A stretch of DNA of 64,000 nucleotides from Lumbricus rubellus (GCA_945859605.1 OX243816.1:34396580-34460579); one strand, 5' to 3'; positions 35,249 to 46,260 are shown, counted from the first letter of the stretch. A program made the numbers and translations. The notes: a model not told the origin generated them from the sequence alone.

Positions 35249-36433
35249 CCGTACGCCAGAGGTTCTCAACCTTTTTTCGCGCGCGACACACCTAAACTTG
35301 CAACCAAATTTCGCGACACACCATGCAATCGTCATCTGAATTCTGAATAACCTTAAAAAATTAAATTAGGGTTAATAGAGAGCATTCCGTGTCAACATTC
35401 ATTAATTAAAATAAATATATAGGCTAAGCTGGCTTAGCCTATATAGGCCTATTTATTTTAATTAATGAATGTTGACACGGAATGCTCTCTATTTTCTAAT
35501 TATTCTAACATTCAAAATTTTATTAATCTAAATTTACGATTCTACGACGTTTTATGACTCTTTATTAATTGTTTTTCCTAACAGTTTGGCCTAATGAGAT
35601 TTTTGCTCATGGATTTTCCTTGGATCATAGTTAGATGGCTGAGACTAACGAATGAAAATAGCCATATATGAGTTATACGATTTTTAGATTTAGAAAAAAA
35701 ACATAAAAATTAATTGTCCATAGTCCAAACTACTAGCTCTGATAGCTCAAGAGTCAAGACAAAACAAGAAAACATGGGATAAAGGTAGCCGAACACTACC
35801 GAAACTAAACGCCCTTCAAAAAGTCGTAATAATTGTAACGGAAACTGGAAAGCGCAGGCCTACAATATTTTTTTTGGTTTAAAAAGGACCATTGAAACTT
35901 CTGGGTCCCTGGACCTTGTGCACCTTCCTTATAATAATATTATTGTAAATTGTCACTCTCTGACTAGGCTACGCAAACAACCTTCCGCGTCATCACTTTT
36001 AGAATCGCAAAATGTTTGTTTCTTCATGATAATTTTTCTCCATTATTTTGGAAAGTTAGCCTACAGCGTTTGATAAAATTTTAATCGGGGCGCTCGCTGA
36101 CGCCTTATAGACTTACTGTAGTCTATGTCATGTAGGCCTACAATAGGCTGTGCATGTGAGCTTATAAGGCAAACATTGTGGCTGCTCCCGATTAAGATCA
36201 AAATAATGGAATAGATGAATGAAGTCCCTCGAATAACCTATATTCTCACAGCGTGTACGCCTGCCAGACTGATAACATAAGTGAACAAGTCAGTGTAATG
36301 CAAGAACGACGACTGCATGCTGTGAGAATTCGCGACACACCAATTCTTCGCGACACACCAGCGACACACCTCTGGTCGCTTCGCGACACACTAGTGTGTC
36401 GCGACACACCGGTTGAGAACCTCTGCCGTACGC
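35249..36433. mobile_element. hAT-like element, 1169 bp, with 8-bp target duplication
   Basis: Ends CAGAGGTTCTCAACC and GGTTGAGAACCTCTG (element 35257-36425). The exact duplication CCGTACGC is at 35249-35256 and 36426-36433. The motif CGCGACACACC is repeated twice on the left and about six times on the right (36329-36412), partly head-to-head, as subterminal arrays. A long hairpin lies at 35374-35493. No transposase ORF is seen. Confidence 0.92.
35374..35493. repeat. 120-bp near-perfect palindrome
   Basis: The arms pair around TG at 35430-35431. The only clear difference is a 6-bp AGGCCT present in the right arm (within 35441-35452) and missing from the left. It starts AATAGAGAGCATTCCGTG and ends with its exact complement. 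Confidence 0.93.
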
Positions 36434-36599
36434 GCATACAGCTCAAGCATCAGCAGCCCTGTGGTTGCTACTTGCAGTGTTATGCATTTTTTGGGACAGT
36501 TTTTTTTATAGCAGAACAGCGGTATGAATAAGATCAGCACTGGAATGAGATGGGGCAGAGCAGGGCAGTTATTGGGGGTTAATCTACTCAACCGTATAT

Positions 36600-36840
36600 G
36601 GCTTTGACCCTGTTCATTTTTCAATGAATTAACCATGTGACATTCTTCACCACCGCTCACCCGGTTGAATGGACGCCACGCCATTTAGGTCCCCATGGAC
36701 GGACTGTGCTAGCCCGAAATTTTTGAATCTCTGAAATGATCCACCTTCGGGAAGCGAACCGCGGCCCGCACGCTCTTGACGTGGCGAACGCTCTTACCGA
36801 TGTTATAGTCTACCTAACCGGGCCAGCTAGTATAATCGAT
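36600..36840 (-). mobile_element. tRNA-derived SINE, family 2, second copy
   Basis: On the minus strand the head reads GGCCCGGTTAGGTAGAC, with A-box-like ATCGGTAAGAGCG and B-box-like GCGGTTCGCTTCCCG. The block TGCTAGCCCGAAAT is shared with 19141-19353. The tail end is not defined. Confidence 0.6.
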
Positions 36841-37129
36841 TCCAAACATGATTGCTTGATCAATCTTATCAGGGTCTACTGCAATATAATTGAATTAAAA
36901 ACCGTGTATATATTTGTATACGCACCGAAGAGAGATATACTCTTTAATTATTACTTCGTCGTGCTGATCCATCTGGCGATAGTATACAGCAAATATGAAA
37001 TGTTAACGGCATAATTTTCCTGACCTTGGGCTACGTGGGCAGTGGCCTGTCTATTTTTTAAATTTATGCCTTATCTTCCTGCCGGCAGCGTATGTATGTG
37101 CACTAGTTATGCACCCCTTCAGGATCACT

Positions 37130-37317
37130 ACTTATATAAAGCACTCCCGACTACAGCGCGGACACTGAATCAGAGTTTCACACCGAAGCACATGAGCAAT
37201 TGCGAGTGAAGGACTTGCCCAAGATACCTACGAGGCGACTTCAGGTGGATTCAAACCTGCAACCCTCCGGCTGCAAGGCAACGATCATACCCATTACACC
37301 ACCGTGCCCCGTGCACT
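37130..37317 (-). mobile_element. tRNA-derived SINE, family 1
   Basis: Reverse-complement copy of the SINE at 15876. The head is at the right (CACGGTGGTGTAATGGG on the minus strand), the B box is GGTTTGAATCCACC, and the body ends near 37135. Another tRNA-like head (GTGGTTAGCGCTCTCG) lies just beyond, at about 37412-37496, also minus. Confidence 0.7.
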
Positions 37318-37719
37318 GTATACGGCCGATGTACTCATTGTGGTTTTGCTGAGTTTCATATATATAGACGGTTCTTCCGGAATAGAAATCTGGAAATATA
37401 ATTATTTCAGTTCTCGCATGGGTTGAACTCGCAACCTCATGGTTGTTAGTCGAGAGCGCTAACCACAAGACTGCTGTGCACGCCACTCACATTATAGGCT
37501 GACTAATGTTTCCGTTATCCCTGGATCCGGCTTTTCCCGCTTCCCTTCCTTCCGACAAATTTCTTCTAACTCCCTCCTCTCCTCCATACCACCCAGGAAC
37601 TGAATGCTGTGTGCCATGGCCAGACGTTTGACGGGCTTTTTATCCTCACCCTGAGCGGCCCATGGCACGTGCGTGTGCGTTTGCATATAGTCCTACATTT
37701 GCTTTTATTTTACATCCAG

Positions 37720-37882
37720 TCCTTTCCTCTGTTGCGTCCTCCTCTTCCTCTTCTGCCTCCTTCCTGTCTCTTCTCATTTTTCATCCTTTCATTCTCTGTC
37801 TGTCTCTGTCTCTCTAACTCTGTGTCTCTGTCTGTGCCTTTCTGTCTCTGTCTATCTTTGTGTGTGTCTCTCTCAATCTGCA

Positions 37883-37928
<46 letters not shown>

Positions 37929-38090
37929 CCCCCTCTCTCTTGTCTCTCCCACTCTCTGTCTCCCCCTCTCTCTCATTTCTTTGTTTCCACCTTTTCCCGC
38001 TCTTCCCCATCTTTGTCCTCCTCCTCTTCTCTTTCATCCCATCATTCCAGACATTCATTTCCTCTCTCCCTCTCTCTTCATCTTCACACG
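37720..38090. repeat. Polypyrimidine tract with (TC)n
   Basis: Strongly pyrimidine-biased + strand with a pure (TC) run at about 37895-37925, grading into CCAT and CCGT repeats to 38215. Large Ser/Leu/Pro-rich ORFs over it are low-complexity artefacts. Confidence 0.9.
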
Positions 38091-38545
38091 GTTTTCCGGT
38101 CCATCCATCCATTCAACCGTCCCCTATCCATCCATCCTATATAGCCCACCCGCATCCGTCCGGCCGTCCATCCTAACCCACCCTCTCTCCCTCCCCTCGT
38201 CCGTCCGTCCGTTGGTCCTGCATGTGCTCGAGTCTGTCTGTCTGGCGCCATGTCTCGTAGCCTCGCCAATTCCGACGGAGCCGGCGGAGGGGCTTCGGCA
38301 TTCCCCGGCATTCCTCGGCATTCTCCGGATGCCTCGACCCGTGAGGCGGCATCGCTGCCATGCTATACTCTCATTCTTCCGACCGTGGTTGGCAGGCAGC
38401 GCCCCTTCCCCCCACCCCCACTACGTGTGGCCAGGGCGACCTCTGACTTCGGGGCCGCGGCGTCCGACTTTACACGTGTCGCTGGCATGACCGTCTTTTT
38501 TGCAGGCGTCGTCGTTCTCATTAGAGTTCTTGGAATTCGAAGGGA

Positions 38546-38625
38546 GTATATATGTATTATATATATATACATATATATAATATATAGTCATATATATTAT
38601 ATATTATATATGTATATATATGACT
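38546..38625. repeat. (TA)n palindromic tract
   Basis: About 80 bp of TATATA with small variants that form a self-complementary stretch. Confidence 0.85.
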
Positions 38626-38766
38626 AGAATGCCTGAGGCGCTGCCAGTCTTTGAAGTCAAGGGGCGTAATTGTTTCACGGAATATATAATTATATATGGG
38701 TTGGTTTTTTTATGAATGACTTGGGTACAGAATTTAAGCCAAGGTTAGATGAAAGGTGGATTGAGA

Positions 38767-39060
38767 CAGGGGCGGATTCAGAAATTTTTGAATGGAGGGG
38801 ACAAAATTTTCGGTGATCTTTGCCAGAAAAATCTGATGACCTTTTTTTTGTCATCCGGTCGAAATTTGTGAAAAATATGCCATTATTCGTGCCAAAAATC
38901 TGACGACCTTCTTTTAGTCATCTCGTCATGATCTCTTCGGGATATGCTATATAGTCATGCACTGATTGAAAGGTTCTTGAAACCAAATTTGGGGGGGGGG
39001 CCACGTTCCATGCAATTTTTAAATGATGGGGCGGGGGTCATGGCGGGATTGCCTCCCCAC
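38767..39060. mobile_element. hAT-like MITE related to 45910-46209, right end decayed
   Basis: Starts CAGGGGCGGATTCAG and has the same internal words as 45910-46209 (GAAATTTTTGA, GGGG.CAAA.TTTT, TCTGATGAC, CATGGC.GGATTGCC). No target duplication was identified. Confidence 0.6.
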
Positions 39061-39064
39061 CCCC

Positions 39065-39530
39065 GGATCACAATGCAATTTATATAATAAGAGGTTACTA
39101 TGGCAATTTGTGGTCTTGATGAAATGACAGTGCAATTATTATACAGTAAGTGGTCACTATGGATATTTATAACCTCCATGAAATCACAATGCAATTGTTA
39201 TTATAAGCAGTTGCTATGGCAATTTACCGCCTCTGTGATATCACAATGCAACTATAATTACAAAATGATATCTATAGCCTCTATAAAAGCCCACTTAAAT
39301 TATCATTAGAGGTTGCCATGGTAATGTATACTCTATGAAATCACAATGCAATTAGGTTATTATATTATGTAAGAGGTTACTATGGCAATTCATGGTCTCT
39401 ATGAAAAACAATGCAATTATTGAAAGAGTTTACTATGGCAATTTATAGCCTCTGTGACGTCATAATGCAATTATTAATTTGAAAAAATTGAGGTTGCTGT
39501 GGCAATTAATAAAGTGTATGAAATTATGGT
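39065..39530. repeat. Degenerate ~60-bp tandem repeat
   Basis: Seven or eight diverged units built as GAGGTTACTATGGCAATTTA, then AGCCTCTATGAAATCACAATGCAATTATTA. Units start near 39089, 39148, 39207, 39307, 39370, 39428 and 39491. Spacing varies from about 53 to 100 bp, so it is an old array. Confidence 0.85.
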
Positions 39531-39536
39531 CAAATC

Positions 39537-39823
39537 ATGGGCACCCGTGCACACATAGGGGCAAGTGGGGCCACTATTTCCCCCTGCAAATTGACATCTA
39601 ATTTTTACTACTGTTTTTTTACTACTGTTTTCTAACAAAATAATGTCCTTGCCTAAATCACTAATGATGCACAAAGTGAAACCGAGAAATTCACATTTAG
39701 AAACCTCTGTGGGAATTTTTTTTCTTAATTTCCTTCCTTGCACATTTCAATCTCTCGCTAAAAAAGTAACAATGACCATTTTTGTTTTGCTCCATCCTTC
39801 AAATATTACTGCGAGCGCCCACG
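39537..39823. mobile_element. MITE related to the elements at 7098 and 27284
   Basis: Starts CATGGGCACCCGTGCA, then CATAGGGGCAAG, and ends near TGCGAGCGCCCACG. A SINE-tail piece (TTGAAGGGGCGCCATGTAGG plus GAATG repeats) follows at 39890-39965. Confidence 0.6.
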
Positions 39824-40619
39824 ACTCCACTGTTAAATTGGACGTTTGTTTAATAAATCGCTCGTCTTTTTTCTTTTGCCGTGGCTGGGCTGGGAGCGCG
39901 CCTGAATGGAATAAGTTCATTGAAGGGGCGCCATGTAGGTCGAATGAATGAATGAATGAATGAAATTGGTAAGACGGTGGAATTTGCGGTACGATACATT
40001 TTATTACTGTACAACAGTGATTGCTCTCGAGTGTTACAGTAGCACTCGAATACAACAAGAGAACGTATATAGTACGTAGAGCGTCGTCCGTTATTGCGCT
40101 GCGATTACGTCACTGAAAAAAACATCGCTCCGCTAAATTACGTTTCATGGCCTCACTTAGCGTGACGTCGAATGTTTGTCTGGGCGCGGACGTCTGCGCG
40201 AAAAGCATATGAACGCGCGTCCGAATAGCTGAACACCGTTAGCCATGGTCGCAGCGGAATGGGAATCGTGCGCGCAAGCTTTACGTCCAATGCTATTTTT
40301 TCAGGAGTCCTTCTCTTCTTCTGTGGCTCGTTTTCTTCCTCGTATTTTCGTGGTGTTTTTTTTTTATTCCGGTGGATCTGCTGCCGTCTATCGCCCCTCC
40401 CTCTGCAGCGTGCCTTGGCTGCTTGCCCGTCTGCCTTCCTGCCTCACTCCGTGCATGCATCGGCTTTTCTTCCCAACGCGGTGGCCGCCCTCTTCTTCGT
40501 CGATGCTGCCGAGTGGTGTGGATGGGCTGCTCGCCTGAGTTCCACACATAGCTGAGCGATGAGTCGAGTGGAGGTCTATACCACGAACCGATAGATACGT
40601 GCAATCGACTTTTCCCCCC

Positions 40620-41440
40620 ATGCATGCACCTTCCTTTTCCTCCTCCTCGTCCTTCTCCTCCTCCTCCTCCTCCTCCTCGTCCTTCTCTTCCTCCTCCTCG
40701 TCCTTCTCTTCTTCCTCCTCCTCTTCCTCCTCCTCCTCCTTCTTTCCGCTTTTCGTTCACCGAATCTCATTTCCATTTTACGCCTTTCCTCCTTTTGCTC
40801 ATCCTTTTCTTCGTTCCCCGTTGTCTCTTTTCACATACTCTTCTTCTTTCCCCTCTTCTCTGTTACTCATCCTTTTCTTCTTTCCCCTCTTCACTTTTTT
40901 CTCATTCTTTATCTCGTTCCCCTCTTCTCTTTTTTTCCTCATTCTTTTTGTCTTTCCCCATATTCTCTTTTACTCATTCTTTCTTCTTCATCATCTTCTT
41001 CTTCCTCCTCATTCTCGCCTCCTGTCCCCGCCTTTGTTTCCTGTTCGTCCTATACCCTCGCCGTCGTTTTGCTTTTCAGAAGGTATACCTATTCCTTCCA
41101 CTTCTTCCGTTCTCTGGCACTTTTCTTCTCTCGGTTCTATCCCCCACTCTCTCATTTTCTTTTTCTCCTATAGACAACTCTTGTGTTCAATCTTCTTTTG
41201 TCTCGTATTTCTCTCATCTTACCCCAACAACCCCATCCCTTATGTTTCGTTCCATCCCCTCATACATACATCCTTTTAGGCCTACAGTGTTCTTCCCCCG
41301 TTTCTGCGTCCTGTTCTTAACTCCTTCTCCTTCACACACCCCTCTCAGTTTTCTCTCTCCTTCTTTTCTATGTCCGTGTTTTTCTCATTATCTTCTTCTG
41401 CTCCTCCTGCTCGCTATCGCTCCGAATCGTGCTCAGTGAG
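40620..41440. repeat. 0.8-kb polypyrimidine tract
   Basis: The + strand is mainly C and T, starting with (TCC)n at 40638-40740 and continuing as CTTTTCTTC variants. Mirror-symmetric stretches could form triplex DNA. Confidence 0.9.
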
Positions 41441-41609
41441 TCAGTGTTTGATTGAGAGCCGATGCCAAAGACCGACTGCAGTAGACGAGAGTGCGGTGCT
41501 GCTGCTGTGGCCACAGTGTGGCGTAGTACTAGACAAGAAAATGCCTTTGACATTCGCTTTGGGCCGCGCGGCCGACCCGCGACCGGTGTGGCCCGGCGCC
41601 CCATCATTA

Positions 41610-41960
41610 CGATATGCAACAGGGGAGGAGGAGGGTTTGGAGGAGGAGAGGGAGGAGGGTGTGGAGGAAGAAAGGGAGGAGGAAGATGGGAAGAAGAGGA
41701 GGGGAACGATGGGAGAAAGAGGGGTTGGAGTATGAGGAGGGGAAAGGAAGAGGAGCGAGCAGATAACGAGCAGCGGTATAATACGGTGAACGAGGGCGGC
41801 CGAAGAGAGAAGACAGGAGAAGATAGCTAGCTAGCTGAGGATGCTGAGGGAAAACAGTCGGGGAGGGTTAAGGGAGAGGAAAAGAAGGAGCGCGCGAGGG
41901 ATGAACCGAGAGAGGGAGGTAGGGATGGAGGAAGGGATGGAGGAGGCAGCTGCTAGCGGA
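41610..41960. repeat. Polypurine tract
   Basis: GGAGGA/GAAGAG-rich + strand, so the purine-rich strand switches relative to 40620-41440. Both-strand ORFs rich in Glu, Gly and Arg are artefacts. Confidence 0.85.
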
Positions 41961-43502
41961 TGCGAATATACGTCAGATGCTGCTGCTATAGAATGCGTGT
42001 CGGTTGGCGGTTTTTTGGCCGCCGCAGACAAGAGGCTGATTGGGTAGAAGGGGAGCACCGTGTGGTGGTATGGCTGCTCCCTCCGTTGCCTCCCCCACCA
42101 CTCCCTTCCTCTGCCCTCCCCTCCGTACCTTCGTCCCCGCCTCCTCCGAACTTTCGAAGTTAAAAAGCTCTCGGAAGAAAGTGCGGCAGGCGGCGGAGGT
42201 AGAGGTGATTTTTCGGTTGCAAGGGAAGGGGAGAGACGGAGGAGGCCCGGCCCGGCCACGTCTGCCGTACGCGGTGCGCTGCTCCTGGGTAGCTACGTTG
42301 CCTGTTGCGCGGGAGAGAGACAGACAGACAGATAGTGAAAGAGGGAGAGAGATCTGCAGCAGGGGGGACGTAGAAACAGAGATAGAGACATGGAGTTATA
42401 GGTGTGTATATGCATGGCAAGAGAGCGAGAGGCACACACACGGACAGAGAAGCAAGCAGTCATAGCGGGATAGAAACACAGACTCCCCGATGACTCATCG
42501 TGTTTGTTGACCTGACTCAAAGTTGATTCCAAATCGGAGCCGCAGACGCACCGAGACGGACGCGGGGACGGACGCGTGGACGGACTGCAGGCAGACTTGG
42601 AACGCTACCAATCTGTTGTTCATTTTACGCGCAGGCTTTATCTTCGCGCCGCCAGACAGGAAGGCTGTTTTAAGTTAGGTCTTGCCGGCCGATGCAGTCT
42701 AGATAAAACCCAACGGGGTTCCGAGAGCAGCTCGTTCCCTGCCAGCGATCTCGTCGTTGAGTCTTTCAGCGTGGGCTTTTTTCTTCTTTCGACGTTTCGC
42801 GTCACTTCAAGACTCTGCCGAAGCACCACCGTCCAGTCGCGCACCGGAAGCCGCCGGGATACTCGGGTGTGTTCGAGGACTGTCGTCGACCAGTTGAGAC
42901 CATCGTCAGGGTCGAACCGTGAGGTTCTGGGTGTAGTTTTCAGACAGAAATCCTTGACGGAAGGAAGATCTATCTATCTGCCCGTGGTGAACCTTCGATC
43001 TACTCACTGGTCCAGCTCGATATCCACGGCGGTTGGCACAACACCCAGACGCGACAGTCCACGCAGGGGGCACGGAAGGACGGTTGGGGGCGAGCAGGGG
43101 AGAAACTCGGAAGATGTTTTGCATTCTGTGAACGAGGAGGACTAGCCAGAAAAAAATTGGGGATTTCGTTCTTCAACTGAAAATTTCTTCTCTGAGGTGT
43201 TGCAGCAGCAGCAAGAGTTTGATAGCACTGACTGATTATTACTGGAGGAGCACTTCTTTCACCGAGTAGTTTGGTTTCTGCACTTTGAAAAACAATCCAT
43301 TTTTGTTGACGTGTGGTTGACGACACACTCTGCTCCAATCATCCTTGATACATCACAGAGATAATTAATTATCGCACGTGCAGTTTCTAAATTTTTCTGA
43401 CTCAAAAAACGGGAACGAGCTGCATTTGAGTTTAAAGCAGAATTGTTTCGCTATCTTCTGGATTTCCTGAGTTCTTCCGTTGGATGAGTTGGAGTTCAAT
43501 CA

Positions 43503-43638
43503 ATGCCAGTAGACATCATGGATAATCTCGGACTGCTTTCGAGCCTTCCTTTTCAGAATGTTCTTCTGCCCTGCTCGCCCCTCATGTACAGCGCTCTCAT
43601 GATGGCATCTCTGTACGGATGCCGCTGCTTCATGTGCA
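43503..43638 (+). CDS. VGLL4: Vgll4 alternative first coding exon B
   Basis: Opens at ATG 43503, or more likely at 43518, where A at -3 and G at +4 give better context. It ends at TGCA|GTACGT (donor at 43638/43639) in phase 1, matching exon A and the common exon at 44927. The short product is hydrophobic and Met/Leu/Cys-rich (MDNLGLLSSLPFQN...), without LDVLSRAA. Vertebrate VGLL4 also uses alternative N-termini from separate promoters, which supports the interpretation, but the sequence itself is not recognisably conserved. A full product from 43503 would be 431 residues. Confidence 0.65.
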
Positions 43639-43669
43639 GTACGTATTATATTATTATCATGACCTATCT

Positions 43670-43870
43670 GCGATACATGTATTCATGATACTTATTCATG
43701 TATGTATATATGTATTCATGATACGTATTCATGACCTATCTGCAAAATATGTATTCATGATATGTATTCATGACCTATCTGCGATATGTGTATTCATGAT
43801 ACGTATTCATGTATGTATATATGTATATGTATTCATGATACGTATTATAATTATTATGACCTATCTACAA
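43670..43870. repeat. TATTCATGA-type imperfect tandem repeat
   Basis: Repeats of GTATTCATGATACGTATTCATG with GACCTATCTGC spacers at roughly 39-60 bp, directly after exon B. Confidence 0.8.
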
Positions 43871-43926
43871 TATATCAATCAGTCTGCAGAAATCCAGATT
43901 TCAGTCAGTAGGCAGTCAATCAAGCT

Positions 43927-44018
43927 AATTAATAGTTCAGTCAATCAGTTAATTAACAGTTCAGTCAATCAGTTAATTAACAGTTCAGTCAATCAGTTAA
44001 TTAACAGTTCAGTCAGTC
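43927..44018. repeat. 24-bp tandem repeat, about 3.8 copies
   Basis: Unit TTCAGTCAATCAGTTAATTA plus ACAG, almost perfect. Its length is a multiple of three, so it reads as an open NSSVNQLI frame. Confidence 0.92.
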
Positions 44019-44229
44019 AGGCAATTAAAGCCTATTTATGTTATTGGCTTGCTAAGTCAAGTAATGAAGAAGTCAATAAATCAATATACCAGATAGTATA
44101 AGGTCGGTCAGTCAGTGAACTTGCTCTGATTGTTTATATGATGCTTTTTATGTGCAAATGGAGCTTTTAAGAGAAATTCATATGCTGCCAGTTAATCAGA
44201 GAGAAGAGAAATCATAGATATATACATGT

Positions 44230-44345
44230 ATGTACATGCATAAACAAGAACATATATATATACATATACATTTATGTATTTACATATATATAATTATATA
44301 TATATATGTATTTACATATATATATATATATTATAAATATATATT
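44230..44345. repeat. (TA)n-rich tract
   Basis: Interrupted TATA/TACATA runs within the intron between exon B and the common exon. Confidence 0.85.
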
Positions 44346-44695
44346 TAGCAAAAAATTGTGTTGCATATACAATGTCATTTTGCAAGAAAAAAGAAAATTG
44401 CATTGTGTATATCAAATAATTTTTCATGTAAGACACATTGCTGCGCTGTATACAGTCTTGCAAAAACGCATTGTATGCATTGCTATTTCTTACATTGTAT
44501 AAACTCTGCAGTTATAATTATAGCATTGTATTACATTGAATATATGTATTACATTGAACTACATTGCAACATGTTGGCATGCTATATATCATGTACATTC
44601 ACTGTATTATGTGCATTTACTGTATATGAGTCACTCAATGCATATTTTGTGCTTTCGTATTGGTAATGAAAGTTACGAGTGATCTGATAACGACG

Positions 44696-44812
44696 GTGGT
44701 GTGGGTAGGGTAGTGCGGGTAGGGTAGTGCGGGTAGGGTGGTGTGGGTAGGGTGGTGTGGGTAGGGTGGTGTGGGTAGGGTGGTGTGGGTAGGGTGGTGG
44801 TCGTGGTGGTGG
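44696..44812. repeat. 14-bp G-rich tandem repeat, about 8 copies
   Basis: Unit GGGTAGGGTGGTGT (early units GGGTAGGGTAGTGC), ending 115 bp before the acceptor of the 44927 exon. The regular GGG runs on the + strand, the transcript sense, could form G-quadruplexes. Confidence 0.92.
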
Positions 44813-44926
44813 TTATTATGATAAAAATTCTGATGTTGTGGGTATCTATTCTTTACGTATACATTGACTTTTTTCAGTTGTGCACATTTCTTACGTTTGT
44901 TTTGTTGTGTTATTTATTTCTCGTAG

Positions 44927-45092
44927 AGAAGAATGGCCTGAAGCGAACTATGACGAACTGCGAGTCACAGTCGAGCGATTTCGCCGCGCTAAGCAAGTGT
45001 CGTCGACTCGACATGCACCACGACAACAACACTGGCGCCATCTGTCCACTCAGCGATGCCAACAGCGGACGCAAGTGCGCTGGAACACAGAC
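44927..45092 (+). CDS. VGLL4: Vgll4 common exon 2
   Basis: Acceptor TTTCTCGTAG precedes 44927 and donor CAGAC|GTACGT follows 45092. The exon enters in phase 1 and leaves in phase 2, exactly what the alternative first exons and the 47622 exon need. It encodes 55 residues: a basic start (KNGLKRTM), a Ser-rich stretch, then a Lys/Arg cluster (LSKCRRLDM). In position it matches the SKRKF/VSKMSRIF region of vertebrate VGLL4, although identity is low. G+C and codon choice are coding-like compared with the AT-rich introns. Confidence 0.78.
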
Positions 45093-45144
45093 GTACGTAC
45101 GATCAGCCTCCTCCCATTGTATTGAATTTTTTGAAGTTCATAGT

Positions 45145-45145
45145 A

Positions 45146-45202
<57 letters not shown>

Positions 45203-45256
45203 AAGGAGGATGGGCAGGAAGTTGATGACGATGATGATGATGATGATGATGATGAG
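45145..45256. repeat. (GAT)n microsatellite, two runs
   Basis: Pure GAT at 45145-45202 and again at about 45224-45256, starting about 50 bp after the donor of exon 2. Confidence 0.95.
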
Positions 45257-45909
45257 AAAGAGGTTGGAGAAGGTAGTTTTAAAATGTGTAGATATTTGTC
45301 ATAGTGCAATTCGGTGGTTATCATGATGGTGATAAGGATGAGCAGGAGGAAGAGTAGAAAGAAAGAAGTAGTTGGAGATGTAGAGTCTAACATGTGCTAA
45401 ATTTATGTATGTCAGATTACATTATTATTAGTGGTGGAGGTGGAGGAGGTGGGCATAATGAGGAGTAGAGAGGGCTGGTGGTGGTGGGTGGGGTGGGGTT
45501 ATACCCCGCAGTCGATCGAGTCGATCGATCGAGTCGATCATAACTCGGCCAAGTCGAGTCGATCGAAAAATCGTCGACTCGATCGACTTGCAAGTCGAGT
45601 CGATCGTGAGTTTTTTTCGATCGACTCGATCGACTTGCGAGTCGATCGTGAGACATGCCAAGTCGAGTCGATCGAAAAATCGTCGACTTGCAAGTCGAGT
45701 CGATCATTGCTCCGTCGACTGGACTCCACTTAAAAATATTTATCTTAGACCTACTATTTCTTGAAGTCTCAAAGTGAACTACATGATATAATGACGTAAT
45801 TCAGTTTTTCCACACAAGTGCAGCTAATGAACCTTTTGGCAGTTGACGATTTCGTGTTTGTGGAACTGTGAAAGTTGATAGACGCACGTTTTCGATTTGA
45901 GTTCAACCT

Positions 45910-46209
45910 GTAGAGGCGGATACAGAAATTTTTGACGGGGGGGGGGTCAAATTTTTTGGTCTTGGGCCGACAAAAATTTTTGTTGGTCTTCCGTGGAAAA
46001 ATCCTTCTTTTAGTCTTTTGCCCAAAAAACTTCTAAAAACTCGTGGCAACTCCGGTTACTTAAAATCTGATGACTTTTTAGTCATGTGCTAGTTTCTCTC
46101 TCACCTTCCTGTTCCCGTTGCGTTGATTTACAGCTTCTTGAAAACTGATGGGAGGAGGGTCCGAATGGAGTGGGGGCATGGCCGGATTGCCCTCTTGAAT
46201 CCGCTCCTG
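45910..46209. mobile_element. hAT-like MITE nested in the 45500 element
   Basis: Ends TAGAGGCGGATACAG and TTGAATCCGCTCCTG. The body resembles 38767-39060. No matching 8-bp duplication was found. Confidence 0.6.
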
Positions 46210-46260
46210 AATGAGCAGGATACATTTACATGTAGGCCTGTATAAATTATTATATGTAGA

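Larger units (their letters stand above)
40080..43502 (+). promoter_or_regulatory. GC-rich promoter zone and 5' leader before Vgll4 exon B
   Basis: CpG-rich DNA in an AT-rich window, immediately upstream of an alternative first coding exon. It contains a CRE-like GTGACGTCG at about 40163, an extreme pyrimidine tract (40620-41440) followed by a purine tract (41610-41960), and a CpG-rich block (42530-43100). I see no reliable ORF. The 271-, 226-, 189- and 155-codon frames are low-complexity or unsupported. Start site and leader exon are undetermined. Confidence 0.45.

Noticed and set aside
37609..38490. 293-codon Leu/Ser/Pro-rich ORF
   Set aside because: Mostly a translation of (TC)n and CCAT/CCGT repeats; no domain recognised.
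40293..41830. ORFs of 121-271 codons rich in Ser/Pro/Phe or Arg/Gly
   Set aside because: They follow the polypyrimidine and polypurine tracts and are low complexity in every frame.
42576..43145. 189-codon ORF in the CpG-rich block before Vgll4 exon B
   Set aside because: No family resemblance and both strands are open; more likely untranslated leader or promoter DNA.
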